From contig RCTD01000024.1 in assembly GCA_014898415.1 (NCBI GenBank), positions 186,001-250,000 of the forward strand: a stretch of 64,000 nucleotides of DNA, given 5' to 3'. How positions within the stretch are numbered: the stretch's first letter is position 1; each line of letters starts with the position of its first letter. Shown here one piece after another: positions 13,301-25,487 of the stretch. Source of the stretch: Stromatinia cepivora (Eukaryota > Ascomycota > Leotiomycetes > Helotiales > Sclerotiniaceae). The notes under the pieces were generated by a model. That model saw only the letters and a list, made by a program, of their open reading frames with translations. It was not told the origin of the DNA and ran no database searches. The position numbers and the translations under genes are program-made.

Positions 13301-14980
13301 GATTTATTAAAAGTAAATCCCAATATATTATTATTAGAATCTTTTATTTTAGTATTTCTATTTGTATTTTCTTTGGATTGAATCGTTATAAGATATTCCA
13401 AGAATTTCTTTTGATATTGAATTTACTTCTTTTGATTATATTTGATTTGAAAATCGATAATAAAGAATAAACAAATGATTTAATTAAAAATCAATTGGTC
13501 TAAATATAAATAGATTTATTCATTAAATCAAAATTTAAAATAAATATAACTAATATAAAAACAAACAAATCATTCTCTAAATTGATTAAATCCCAAATTC
13601 TTTGAACTTAATATTTATTTTTTAAATATAAATATTATTCCAATTATTGAATACAAATTGTAAAAAAAAGATCATTTTGATCTTTTGTTATATTGAATAA
13701 AGATAATTGAATTAATATAAATATTAAATTATAAATAAAATAAAAATAATATTTAAAGAATAATCTTTTGAATATTTAATAATCATTGAATAAAAGATTA
13801 TATTGATTAAAAGCTATATATATAAAACAAATGAATGATTATTTAATCAATAAATAATTCGATTAAATTAGATCCTTATTCATTAGTATATCAGGATCAT
13901 TTTATCAATCGAAAAGATTGATAAGGTTTAGAAGATCCTTCATTCCGATTGAAAAGTATACCCTTGATCCTTTATAGGATATAGGGGATCGCAAGGCTTT
14001 CCGTGACATATACAAATATTAAAAGATATTATAAATAAAGAAATACTTTCTATATTATCAAATAAATTTTATTTTATAAATATAGAGTATATAAATCATT
14101 GATTACTTTTTATATTTTATTAAAGAACATAATATTATTTTCAGAAGCAAAATATTTTTATATTATATTTCAAAAATAAAAAAGAATTATTTAATCTCCG
14201 ATATTTTAATATTTATAATATTATCAAATATATTTTTAGTATTTTTAAATAATGATTCAAAATATTCGATAAAATTATATCTTTTTTTTTGAAAAGTATT
14301 AATAATATTTTGTAGGGATTTTATTCCTTTAATAAAAAAAATAAAAGATTGTGATGGTTATTATCATTATATTTTTTAATTTATTTTATAATATAAATAA
14401 TATTTTGTTGATATTATTTATATTCTTAATATAATCAGATTATTTTGATAGATTATTGATAGGATTTAATTTTCCGGATTAATATGTAATAATAAAATTA
14501 TAAATCGTTAGGATTTCGATTTAATATATTTATGAATTATTAAATACTTTTATATCTATAAAATACTAGAAGTTATTATAATCGATTTTGATTATAATAA
14601 TATATCGATTATTTATAATATAATATTGTTATTGAACAAAGATTATATATATAATCAATAATTCTTAATTATATATAAAATACCTTTATTCAATAGAAAT
14701 AAGTTTTTTCAAATAAAAAGCAATGGAATGCTAATATACTACTATAAGATTATTATTATTCCTTGAAAATAATTCTAAAAGTATATAATTTAAAACAAAT
14801 CTAAAAATATCTGTTTCTAGAAATATATAAAAAATAAATTAAAATATCGGAATAATAATATTATAATAAAAGCCTTTTTCAAAATATCGAAAACTTTTTA
14901 AGTCTTATTTATTTATTTGAATTCTAATATAACTTTTCTCTTTTTGGCATTTTGTAATAAATTAATTATTCTATAGATTA
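10337..14980. other. AT-rich degraded sequence between Gypsy 3' LTR and Copia copy 2
   Basis: This is extremely AT-rich and RIP-like. Apart from a weak minus-strand coding trace at 10340-11060, I see no gene. A short patch of less AT-rich sequence lies at about 13,860-14,020. It may be eroded transposon, but no family can be named. Confidence 0.6.
10340..11060 (-). pseudogene. Possible minus-strand coding relic, unknown
   Basis: Read on the minus strand in one phase, this stretch is open with few stops and gives a Lys/Asn/Ile-rich but patterned peptide, for example LFNPFNLSNNEDKVYNGDI and NPFIKEIREIDSFIKKQ. The phase runs on into the neighbouring LTR without a stop for about 35 codons, which may be chance. 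No family was recognised. AT-rich DNA easily gives such peptides, so this is weak. Confidence 0.3.
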
Positions 14981-15146
14981 TGTTAACTTTTGGTGCAGGA
15001 AGTAGTAGTATTGTTGATTATGTAGGTTGAACTAAGGATTTATAATTCTAGTAGAAGTAGAATTAAGGTTATCCTTAAATATGGTTTGTGTATTATTGTG
15101 ATTATATGATTTCAATTTTAATTCTATAATGGTTTCATTTCTAATA
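14981..15146 (-). repeat. 3' LTR of Copia copy 2 (166 bp)
   Basis: It starts TGTTAACTTTTGGTGCAGGA and ends TTTCTAATA. The outer side, facing 14980, keeps GC-containing sequence, while the inner side is heavily AT-converted. Confidence 0.92.
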
Positions 15147-18100
15147 TTTCTTTATTGAGGATATTCTATTCGATCCTTTTAGACTATTAATCCTAATATT
15201 TTCTTGAATCTTTTGAAAGTAATTTTTGTACAAGGTTTCGTTATTTCGTTGACAATTATATTATATATATTAATATAATTAATAGCGATTTTCTTCTTTT
15301 CTGTTAAATCTTTAATAAAGTGATAATTGATATTTATATATTTGGATTGTTTGTATAAATATAGATTCTTGATTAAAGTTAAAGTATTTTGATTGTTATT
15401 AAGTATTTGAATTATATTTTTGTTCTTTTTAATATAATTTGATTTAAATAGATCTTTGAGTATTTATACAATCTATCTTTTTTGTTTGGTGAATATTATT
15501 ATTGTAATATATTCTGATTCTGTATTAAAGATAATTATAGATATTTGTTTTTTATTAGTCTATAATATAGGGTCTTTATAGAATATTACAATTCTCTCTG
15601 AAACACTTTTTCGGTTATATTTGTTATTAGTCTAATCTGTATCTGTATATATCTTTATTATATTATTAAATATATTATATTCTTTGCAGATATCAGATTG
15701 TACTCTTTTTGGTCTGAATTATAGCTTTTGTTTGATTGTTGATTGTAGATATCGCATTAGATTCTTCAAAGTTATAATATAATGTTTTATTGGTTTTGCC
15801 ATAAATTATGAAAGTCTTTTAATTGAAAATATTATATTTGATCGAATATATATTATTAAATAAATTATACTTTCTATTTGTTATTGATATTCGTTTATAT
15901 CTATTAATTCATTATTATTAATTGTTAATCGGAAATGGGTATAATCTATTATTGACAATTTCTTAATTTGGTATTGTTTATATGTAATATTATATTTAGT
16001 TAATATAATATTGAGATATTCTTTTTGGTTTATAGTTAATATATACATTTTTTTATCATAAATAATTCTAACATTTAGGATCTTATTAATCTCCTTTAGA
16101 TTCTTAATATTAAAACGGATTGATAGCTTTTCATCGAATCAAATGATTTACAATGATATATACAATGTAATAACGATATCGTCGATATATATCAATAATA
16201 TTATATTATGATCTTTGGATATATATAGATATAGGTCTACTAAACTTTATACAAAGTTTATATCTAAAAGCTTTTTCTTCAATAATAAACTCCAGTCCCT
16301 TCCAATTTGTTTTAAATTATATAGATTTTGTAAGGTTTATAATATATATCCTTTTTTGATTTTAATACCTTAAGATAATTCGAGGTAAATCTTTTCCTTT
16401 AAATATGATTCAATAAAGGCGTTTTTGATATCGAAATATAAATATTCCAAATTTTCCTTTACGATGATAGTTAAGAATAATTTGAATATATTTAACTTTA
16501 TTGTTAATACAAATGTTTTATTGTAATCTTTTCCTAATATCTAATTGAATTTTTAAATCATTAATCTTATCTTGAATCGTTTTATCTTGTTATCCTTAAT
16601 CTTAATTATAAATATCTATTTCATCGAAACTAGATTACTTTTTTTAAGGAATATATATTCTTCCCAAATATCATTTTGAATCAAAGATATGATTTCCTTT
16701 TAGATAGCTTCCTTCCATTTTTCAGAATATTCTCGATTCGATATTGCTTTTTTATAAGTTCTTGGTATTTTGATTCCCAGAACTTCTTCGGCCAGATATA
16801 CTACATCTTCTGTATTGTTTATATCTATCAATGAAATTATGAAATTTGAAATGATCTTATCTTTGATATAAAGATCCATTTTGTAAATAATTGGGATTGT
16901 AATTATAATATATTTTATACTTTTTTGAATTTTGGCCTATATAGATATTGCAATCAACATCTTTATAATCTTGCTTTCCTATTCTTCTTCAAAATCTTAT
17001 TCTATATTTCTTTTCCGTTTTCATATTAGATACTTTGAAGATTCGTTTTCAAGGTCCATTGTATCTTCTTATTCGGTCTCAAATGATTATGGATTTATTT
17101 TGCTTTTTGATTCTATTGAAATAGATTTGTTAGTAAAATTTAAGACGGTCTTAAATTTTGCTTTCAATATAGATTTAGGGTCTACAGAAATTAACTTTTG
17201 GATTGAAATCTTTGGAATAATGGATTCGATATCTGAAGTATCCTTGGAAAAAGATTCTTGATTTGTTTTTTGAATATTACTATTTTTATCTTCATTGTAT
17301 ATTGATATTGATATATTTAATTTATTTGATTTTAATTCGATAATTGGGATGCTTAATATAATCATTAAATTTGATATAATATCTACTGAAAAGAATATTT
17401 AAAACGAAAATGATACAGATATCGCATTTGATATTAAAAATGGAAAAGATACTTTGTTTGCTATCGGTTTACTATAAGGTCTTCGATTTAGTTCTACATT
17501 TTTTATTCTTTATAGACCTGATTTATAATTTCTTAATTTAAGATCCAAATCTTCTCCTCGATAAGATTCATTTATAATTACTCTACTTAATCGAAATATA
17601 TAATCTAACTCTGGAAAATACATTTTGATATATTTATTCATAACTTTTGAATATCCTAGGAATATACCGATTTTCGAAATATCCCGCAATTTATTATGTT
17701 TTTGCTTTTTCGGAATAATCTTGGGATTGATATAAATATAATATTTGCTCCTTTAGATTTTGTATATCTCTATATCTGATATTATATTTATAAAAGTTTC
17801 TATAAGGGATTAATCTATTCCATTTATATTAGAATTAATATTAATATGATTTCTAATATAAGTATTGTATTTTATAACTTTATCCCAAAACTCTAATAGT
17901 AATCCAGTTTTTTATAATATTATTTTTATATCTACTTTTGCAATCCTTATATTCCGTTTTACAGATTCGTTTTGATATAAAAAGATAATTATTATAACTT
18001 CGGATTATATACTTGATGATTATTCACAAATAATTTATAAGAATTCCGATATATTATTAATCCTAATTACAATAATCTTTTCTTTAATAATCAATTCCAT

Positions 18101-20292
18101 CTCCTTTTTCCAAGTTTTCAATATTTAAATTATATCATCTTTTTGTTTAAATGATATAATCCAATTTATTTTTGTATAACTATCGATAATCAATATAAAA
18201 TAACAATTCCTTCGAATTGATTTTGGGAATGGTCCTATAACATCGAAATATATAAGTTCAAGTCTCTTTGATTTATACAGATTCAATTGCTTCGGAATAC
18301 GATTAATCATTTTAGTAAATATATATATTTCACAAATATCTAATTCAATTGAAACCTTTATTGACTTGATTATATTAGATACCTTATATAGATTTTTGAT
18401 CTTATCTAAATCTAAATGATTGAATTTTTGATATTATAATAAATATCTCTTTTTCTCCTTGAATATTAATTCATTATCGGTACCTTTAATACCATCGATT
18501 ATCTTTGAAGAAAAGCCTTTTTCCTGAACATTTTGATATATATTCGAATAAAGAGTTATATCCTTGTATCCTTTGATTATATATAAAACTATATATATTC
18601 CATCTTATATTCTAGTATGGATAACTTTTTTATTGTCTTTCTTGAAATACATATAATGAAAATTGAATTCCCCTTGCAGTTTTGTTTCGCAGATCTTTTT
18701 TCCTAATAACAAATTTACTTCTAACTCTAATACATATAATATATTTGAAAGTAGCATTTTAGAATCATCTTTATATATTATATCCATTAAACCTTAATAA
18801 CAACAATATATTATTCCTTTATCAACCTTTATCTTTTGTTTAATAATAAAATCTATTAATCTAAATAATAAAGATTGATCAAATATATATAAAAAAACAT
18901 CTATATCGATATATTATTTGTTAAAGGAGGTTTTACTAATAATCTTTTTTATCAAATTGTAATCTTCCTTTATTATATCCTTAATATCAGAATTTGATTC
19001 AAAGATATTATTAGTAGAGTATACTTGATTTTTCTTATTGAAATAGATTTTCTTTGAATTCGATAATCCTTTTTTCTTTTAGTAATAAAGATAATTATAA
19101 AGAAATTTGTTGGCTTATATTAGATATAGATAATCTTGTATATAATGATCTTCCTTTTGATATAGATTACAAATATTATTTGGAATTTCGAAATCTGATT
19201 CTTAATATCGAAAAACATACCTAAATCCTTTTGCAATTTACATTTACTTTAATTTATCCTTAAAACGAAATTCCTTAATCTACAAATATTTGATCTTATC
19301 ATCGATACTAAAACTAATTTGAATATCCAATATATCTATTATTCTTTAATAATCGATTAGAAAATTATATATTAAAATCAAAAACAAAATAATATCTTGA
19401 TATATTAATTAATAGTTTTCATTTGTAATCCTTAATTTCCTTTTATATTCTTTCAATTTGTCCCAAACTTCGATAATGATTATATCGGGATAAATATCAG
19501 ATTGAAATTTGAAGTTCTGGATTATTATTATATATATATTAATTATGATTATACTAACTCTGATATATTTTGATTTAAAATATCTTTAGAATATATATAT
19601 TATTGAATATTCATCGATAAAGATTTTATCGTTATTATTAAATATTATACAAATATATAATAATATATTCACTTTGTTCTTTAAATATTCCGATTTCAAT
19701 TCGATATTGTAATATATATGACTATTGATCTCATAAGTAGATACTATATTGGATCCTGCAATCTGTATATATTCGTTTAATATTTGATTAATTATATAAA
19801 ACCATTCTTTCCCTCTCAATTATATCTTTGTTTGTTTGAATCATTATTTATAATTATTTTGATCGAATTTCGAAGAGTTGTTTGATTCTGATATTGTAAA
19901 GATTTTTTGTTATTTGATAGATATCGAAGATAATCTTCAAGTTTTTAAAATAGTTTTAAAAAATATATAACAAATAGATTCAAAATAATAACGAAATGTA
20001 AAAATAAAACAATAAGAAAATTCATAAAATTATATTATAATATGTTTTTTTATAGTTATACAAATTTGCTTTTTATTTTTATTATAATTTTATATCAATA
20101 TTATACAAACTGTTTTTCGTTTTGGTTTATAATGTTATAAATTATAAATTGTGTTATTATATTTCAATTTTATTTTGATAATATTATATGAAAACTTTGA
20201 TTTTCATTTTATTTTATTTTTATTAGTTATATTAATTCTTTCTTGATTTGTTTTGCTTTTTAATTATTATTATACAATCGGATTTTATAATT

Positions 20293-20458
20293 TATTAACT
20301 TTTGGTATAGAAAATAATAGTATTATTAATTATATAGATTGAACTAAGGATCTATAATTTTAATAAGAGTAGAATTGAGGTTATCCCCAAATATGGTCTA
20401 TGCACCATTATAATTATGTGATTTCAATTCTAATTCTATGATGGTCTCATTTCTAACA
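20293..20458 (-). repeat. 5' LTR of Copia copy 2 (166 bp)
   Basis: It starts TATTAACTTTTGG and ends TTTCTAACA. It pairs with 14981-15146 without length change. The outer (right) half is better preserved than the inner half. Confidence 0.92.
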
Positions 20459-20463
20459 GATTA

Positions 20464-20753
20464 TTTATATATATATAATGATAGACTAATAATAGAAATT
20501 TATAAAATCTAAAAAAACTTGGATTTTATAAATAAATATCAATAATAGTTATTCAATAATGATTTTAATTTTATTAGATTTTATAATAACATTTTTATTA
20601 AAGATAATAAAATTTAGGAATTCTATTTTCTATATATAGAATATATATTTTTTAAGTTTTATATAAAATTTATATTTTAAAAATTGAATAAGAGTATTTT
20701 GTAGATATCAATAATATAAGTTTTTTTATTTTTGAAATAGATAAAAATATCAT
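20464..20753. other. AT-rich spacer, nothing recognised
   Basis: This is a short AT-rich stretch between Copia copy 2 and the solo LTR, with no open frame or repeat boundary that I can identify. Confidence 0.6.
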
Positions 20754-20758
20754 TTAGA

Positions 20759-21140
20759 TGTTACGATGGTAACAGATGACCTGTTTTCATGAGCTTGGGC
20801 CATGTGCAAATCAGTTTCGATTCGCTCGAATTACTATAGGATTTCGATTACCTTAGAAACTCATGCGCATGCACCACCAGAATATAAAAACAAGTATACT
20901 GGATCACTTAGGATCACTAATGATCCAAAGTGATTCAAAACACAGGAAGATCTATATAAGAAGGATGGATTCCATTTGTAGAGCTTCGTACTCAAGATCA
21001 ATCATTTAGTATACTCTACTATTAGTTACGAATTATATACCATTATTATCATTACTTAAGTCCCTGTTTGACGTCTAGTTATAAACCACCTCGAGAGCCT
21101 AGAGCACTTCCACGTGATCTAGACGGCAAACCTCGTAACA
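20759..21140. repeat. Undamaged solo LTR (382 bp) with target duplication
   Basis: It begins TGTTACGA and ends TCGTAACA, a perfect 8-bp inverted terminus with TG...CA ends. It is flanked by the exact 5-bp repeat TTAGA (20754-20758 and 21141-21145). It contains a TATATAAG box near 20954 and a CACGTGAT motif at 21111-21118. Its base composition is clearly less AT-rich than all neighbouring sequence. It is unrelated to the 166-bp Copia and 282-bp chromovirus LTRs. The internal region was presumably lost by LTR-LTR recombination. Orientation is uncertain. Confidence 0.88.
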
Positions 21141-21145
21141 TTAGA

Positions 21146-21645
21146 TATATAATACAAATATTATCGATTAATCCAATGAACATCTGATTAATATATATCT
21201 GAAACACTATAAAAATATTAATTAATCTAAATAATATAATTAGATATTCGAATTAATTATGATATATATAGAATATTATCTTCTATTTATTATTTATATA
21301 TATATATATTCGATAATAAATATCCTTGAAATTGAATTTCATAAAAAATATATTTTATTTTAAATAATCTAAAGATTCATCAATTAAAAATAATGATATC
21401 CAATCTTTTTTTGTCATATAATTAAGATTCCAATAATTAATATATAATCGATAATTATTATTTTTTTGAAACAAATATAATTGAAGTATTAATAAAATTG
21501 ATTAAATAACAAATCCATTTTTTTTGGATATTCATTGAAATATTTTTGAAGAATAATTATTTTTTTTTTCTGAGAAAATATAAATAGATTCTCAAAAGAG
21601 TATAATATCATATTTTAGATCAATATAATATTCTATTAAATAATG
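21146..21645. other. AT-rich spacer, nothing recognised
   Basis: About 500 bases of very AT-rich sequence separate the solo LTR from the chromovirus derivative. It contains short TA runs, and I see no coding or element ends. Confidence 0.6.
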
Positions 21646-21650
21646 ATCAA

Positions 21651-21932
21651 TGTCACGAATCGTAAACCACAGGAGGCTAATCACGTGATACCTCTTATCT
21701 CCTATATCAATTAATGAGCTGATCGTCCATATATATGCATTATGAATCATATGATTTAGTATAGTAAAATAGTAATCCTAATAATGCATGCGTATAGCCC
21801 CACAACTTACGAATAGGTATTTGTATATATATATCTAATTACTCTTTACAAGCCATAATTCTTCAATTGTAAATTCTAAAGAACATAATTGACCCTATTT
21901 ATTCAGTTTTACCACAGCTTTTGTACATCATA
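21651..21932 (+). repeat. 5' LTR of chromovirus derivative (282 bp)
   Basis: It starts TGTCACGAATCG and ends ACATCATA (RIP-altered from GCGTCACA). It holds CACGTGAT at 21682-21689. The left part is well preserved and the right part AT-converted. Confidence 0.9.
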
Positions 21933-22199
21933 TTATCTACAACTCATTTACAAATGTTCGATTATCTGGTAGTCTTTCAAATAATACCTTATTTTAATAA
22001 TACTTTTTTAGATAAACTTTTACGAACGTTATACCCAAAAGAAAAAGATCTATTCCGATTTAATCGATGAAGATATAAATCCCTTTAAAAGTATACCATC
22101 ACTTTCATAATATAACAAACCCTTTCTTCTGTACATTCCGAATCTTCGAAAATCTATTCTAAGGAACTATCCCCTTCTCCTCCATTTTTTCAATAATCC

Positions 22200-22439
22200 C
22201 TTGAAGGAAATATAGATATAGGATTGAATAATATTACTATTGGAAAAAAGAAGATTGGTAAAAAGAAGATTCCAATATATAAAGCTAATATTTCCAATGG
22301 TTCAATTGCTCCTTCCAAATCATTATTACAATTACAAGATCTCTATACAATGGTTATGAGTTTGAAAGAGGAGAATCGACAATTGAAAGTTATGATGACG
22401 ACGAGCTCTGCAACAGTGCAACCTCCTTTTGAGCCCTAA
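22200..22439 (+). pseudogene. gag-like fragment with coiled-coil
   Basis: The plus frame ending at the stop at 22437-22439 holds a Lys-rich stretch (GKKKIGKKKIPIYKA) and a heptad-like segment, LLQLQDLYTMVMSLKEENRQ, predicted to be coiled coil. It ends PPFEP. This resembles the N-terminal, Leu/Glu-rich part of fungal Gypsy gag proteins. No ATG is seen at its beginning, and the capsid and zinc-knuckle regions are missing. Confidence 0.5.
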
Positions 22440-22499
22440 GTGATGCCTACATATACGCAGAACGCAATAAATTGGCTCTCGTGCGAACGAAAGAGGGCC

Positions 22500-23010
22500 T
22501 ATTGCGTGCCTAAGCCAAAATATCGAAATCCATAAATGTTCACTAATATAAAATCGATTTCGATATCAGAGATTATATATAGCTCAATATAAAGAATTAC
22601 CTTACTCAAAGATTATCCAAAAAGCTGGATTTCCTGATTCAAGGAAGATTCAAAATCATTAATCGATCTGAAAGCTCTTTCAAACTCGAATTTTCAATTA
22701 CAATGAAAATTCATCCTATTTTCCCTTCAAATCGATTATACAAAGTATACAATAATTCTCTTTCTGATTAAATACTCGAACTATTTTTGTTTATTAATAT
22801 AACTAATGATTCGGAATAAGAAATAGAGAAAATTCTAATAATAAAGAAAATACGAAAAATCCTATTATATAGAGTTTCGTAACTTAATGATACCGATCTT
22901 ATCTGGTATCCTATTTCCGATCTTAAAACATTATCATATTTTTTGTACGATTTTCATTTGATCAATCAATATTGCTTGGTTCTCCCAATCGATTAATTGA
23001 TTAGATAAGG
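22500..23010 (+). pseudogene. Integrase C-terminal tail plus chromodomain remnant
   Basis: The frame reads DYIWLNIKNYLTQ then KKLDFLIQGRFKIINR and MKIHPIFPSNRLYK, matching the 'VWLxxKNxxTxRPSKKLDxxxxGPFxI ... MKIHPVFHVSLL' end of chromovirus integrases. After a short linker comes EIEKILIIKKIRKILLYRVS and a WYPISDLK-type segment, matching the chromodomain pattern 'EWEVExILxxRxxxxxLxYLVKW ... WEPxxxLxxAP'. Stops at Trp, Gln or Arg positions show RIP damage. Chromodomains of this kind direct integration to heterochromatin marked by H3K9 methylation. Confidence 0.75.
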
Positions 23011-23359
23011 CTTTATAAAAACAAAAAGGATAATTATAATTATATAGATGATGATTTATTTATAAAACCAAAGAAAAAAAAAGTGTTCTTCAATTCAGCA
23101 GATTAGATATTATAATTTTATAATAGTATATATATATATATGATTATGAAAGGATCGAAAACCCATACAAATTCAAAGGAATTTGATTGTATACATATAT
23201 AATCCGAACTCTATATGATAGACAAATTGCCACCACCAAAACAATACAAAGGTAATATATTTAAAGAAAAATATATGTCTATAATCATTTCAAAAATCAT
23301 ATAAAAAGGAAACTTAAATATAGTAAAAACGAAATGTAATATTACCCCTATCGATTTCG

Positions 23360-23600
23360 TTCAATTTGGTTGATTTGATCAATTTAATCAATTTGGTTGA
23401 TTAACTTGATCGATTTCGGAATTGATTATATTAATCATTCATTATCATTATATTATAATTCAATCCCCTCCCCTTTTCTATTGAAACTTTTTCCTTTCAA
23501 AAGTTCCCTAAATCAAGGAGAATACGAATCAATATTAATTTAATTAATTGATAAACAATTTAATCAATTTGATTAACTCATTTATCATTTTGATCAATCT
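23360..23600. repeat. Repeated TTGATCAATT-like palindromic motifs
   Basis: Near 23363-23410 and 23545-23600 the sequence repeats variants of TTTGATCAATTTAATCAATT with GGTTGATT. These self-complementary words lie in the 3' non-coding part of the chromovirus derivative. Whether they are functional or simple AT-rich repetition cannot be told. Confidence 0.4.
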
Positions 23601-23709
23601 ATTTGATTTAAGACTTATAAATTTTCATAAAATCTGGTTTTCGATGAAATAGTAATGAAACAAAGGAGTAAAACATTCGAAGACGAGCTTTTCCAAAGGG
23701 AAGAGATAG

Positions 23710-23991
23710 TATCACAAATCGTAAACCATAGAAGACTAATTATATAATATCTTTTATCTTTTATATCAATTAATGAACTGATCATCTATATATATACATT
23801 ATGAATCATACAATTTAATATAGTAAAATAATGACCCTAATAATGTATATGTACAGTTCCGTAATTCACAAATGAGTATTTATATATATATATCTAATCA
23901 CTCCTTACGAGCCATAGTTCTTCAGTTGTAGATTCTAAGGAACATAATTGACCCTGTTTATTCAGCTCTACTACGGCTCTTATGCGTCACA
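23710..23991 (+). repeat. 3' LTR of chromovirus derivative (282 bp)
   Basis: It starts TATCACAAATCG (altered TGTCACGAATCG) and ends GCGTCACA. It has the same length as the 5' LTR. The right part is well preserved and the left part AT-converted, the mirror image of the 5' LTR. Confidence 0.9.
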
Positions 23992-23996
23992 ATCAA

Positions 23997-25316
23997 AAAG
24001 TAAATTATTTTTATTTTCAAAGAAAGTTTTTTTATATTCTTTATATTCCAAAAATATTTTTAAAAATATTAAAACAAAAATTCATTAAGATTTCGATAAA
24101 AATTAAATAGAATATCGATTTATCGATAATAGAATATATATTATAATCTTAATCTTTATATCTTGATATAATTCTTTAATAATAAGAATTTCCAAATCCT
24201 TTAATATAAATCGAAAACAAAATAATATCGATTTTTAATTGATATCTAGATTTATATTTTATAATTAAAGAAATTTAAAAATTACATTAATATCGAATAA
24301 ATTGAAAATAATAATAATAAATCGATAAATATATATTCTTTTTATATTTTAATTATCAATTATTTCAATTATAATGTAATGATTGTTATATAATAATATA
24401 ATATTATTATTAATCGATATTAAAAGGATATTCTTTCCTAATTCAAGATTTCAATTCCATTTGATATATTTAATTTATTAAATAATATTAATTTAAATTC
24501 CTAAATCGATAAAGTATTAAAACTTTGTTATTATATTATCGATCTTAAAATTTGCTTTGATAATCAATATAATATATTCTTCTTTTTAAGAATCCAAAAT
24601 TACAAAAATAATTAAAATTATTGATAAATCTGATTGTTTTCTAGATTATTCAATTTTAAAAAGTATATAGAATAACGATTAATTATATAAGCTTTTTTAT
24701 AATTTATACAAATATAAGGATTGATATATATAACAAAATAATATTCTGAATATTAATAATGAAAACAAATAATTTCTTTCTATTAGTATTTATTTTTTTT
24801 GAAAAGAATTTGAAACAAAATATTTAAGATTATTTATAGAATTTTAATATACTATTATATTATTGTTCAAATTATATATAAAAAATTTAATAAAAATATT
24901 AATTTAATTATACTGAATTGTTTTTTTTATTTTCGTTTATAAAACAATTCAATAATATCAATTTATTAATATATTTTATTTATATTTTCTAAACAACAAA
25001 TCTGCTTTATTAATTCATTTTTAATCTTTGATTATTAAAACAAATCAGAAATTCTTTTTACAATATATAAAAGGAATTCTGATAAAAGATATTCTCTTCG
25101 AATATTTTTCATCTTTATTTCGATTTCTTCTTTCAATTTATCAAAATATATTACAAAATTATTTATATTTTAATAAAATTATTATTTGATATGAATAATA
25201 TATTAAATAATAAATCATTATTGATTATCTTTATTTAAAATAAAATTTTATATATACTTTTTGAATTATTTTTACAATATACAAATATTTTTTTTTTTAA
25301 ATTATTATTAAATCGT
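23997..25316. other. AT-rich degraded sequence, nothing recognised
   Basis: About 1.3 kb of extremely AT-rich sequence with no sustained reading frame, element end or repeat partner found within the window. Confidence 0.6.
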
Positions 25317-25321
25317 CAATA

Positions 25322-25487
25322 TGTTGGAAATGAGGCCATCATAGGATTAGAATTGAGGTCACGTGATCACAATGGTGCACAGACCATATTTGGGGATAAC
25401 CTTAATTCTATTTCTATTAGAATAATAGATCCTTAGTTCAATCTATATAATCAATAATACTATTATTTCCTATATCAAAAGTTAATA
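25322..25487 (+). repeat. 5' LTR of Copia copy 3 (166 bp), best-preserved U3
   Basis: It starts TGTTGGAAATGAGGCCATCA and ends AAAAGTTAATA. The first ~80 bases are the least mutated version of this LTR in the window and include CACGTGAT at 25360-25367. The last ~60 bases are AT-converted relative to the 3' LTR. Confidence 0.92.

Larger units (their letters stand above)
14981..20458 (-). mobile_element. Ty1/Copia retrotransposon copy 2, full length, RIP-degraded
   Basis: This 5.48-kb element has two 166-bp LTRs and is flanked by the exact 5-bp direct repeat GATTA (14976-14980 and 20459-20463). Minus-strand coding runs from the right LTR: a gag trace (19586-19819), a gag-pre-integrase piece (18605-18787), an integrase core with YFDVIGPFPKSI (18125-18310), reverse transcriptase with a YIDDIVI-type motif near 16170-16200, and an RNase H tail near 15300-15500. 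It belongs to the same family as copies 1 and 3 but is inverted relative to them. All coding is broken by stops. Confidence 0.93.
21651..23991 (+). mobile_element. Internally deleted Gypsy chromovirus (2.3 kb, non-autonomous)
   Basis: Two 282-bp LTRs (21651-21932, 23710-23991) in direct orientation enclose only 1.78 kb. The element is flanked by the exact repeat ATCAA (21646-21650, 23992-23996), and a purine run (about 23695-23709) precedes the 3' LTR. The interior reads as a gag-like N-terminal piece (about 22200-22439) followed by an integrase C-terminal tail and chromodomain (about 22500-23010). Protease, reverse transcriptase, RNase H and the integrase core are absent. Such an element could move only by borrowing another element's enzymes. 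Confidence 0.85.
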
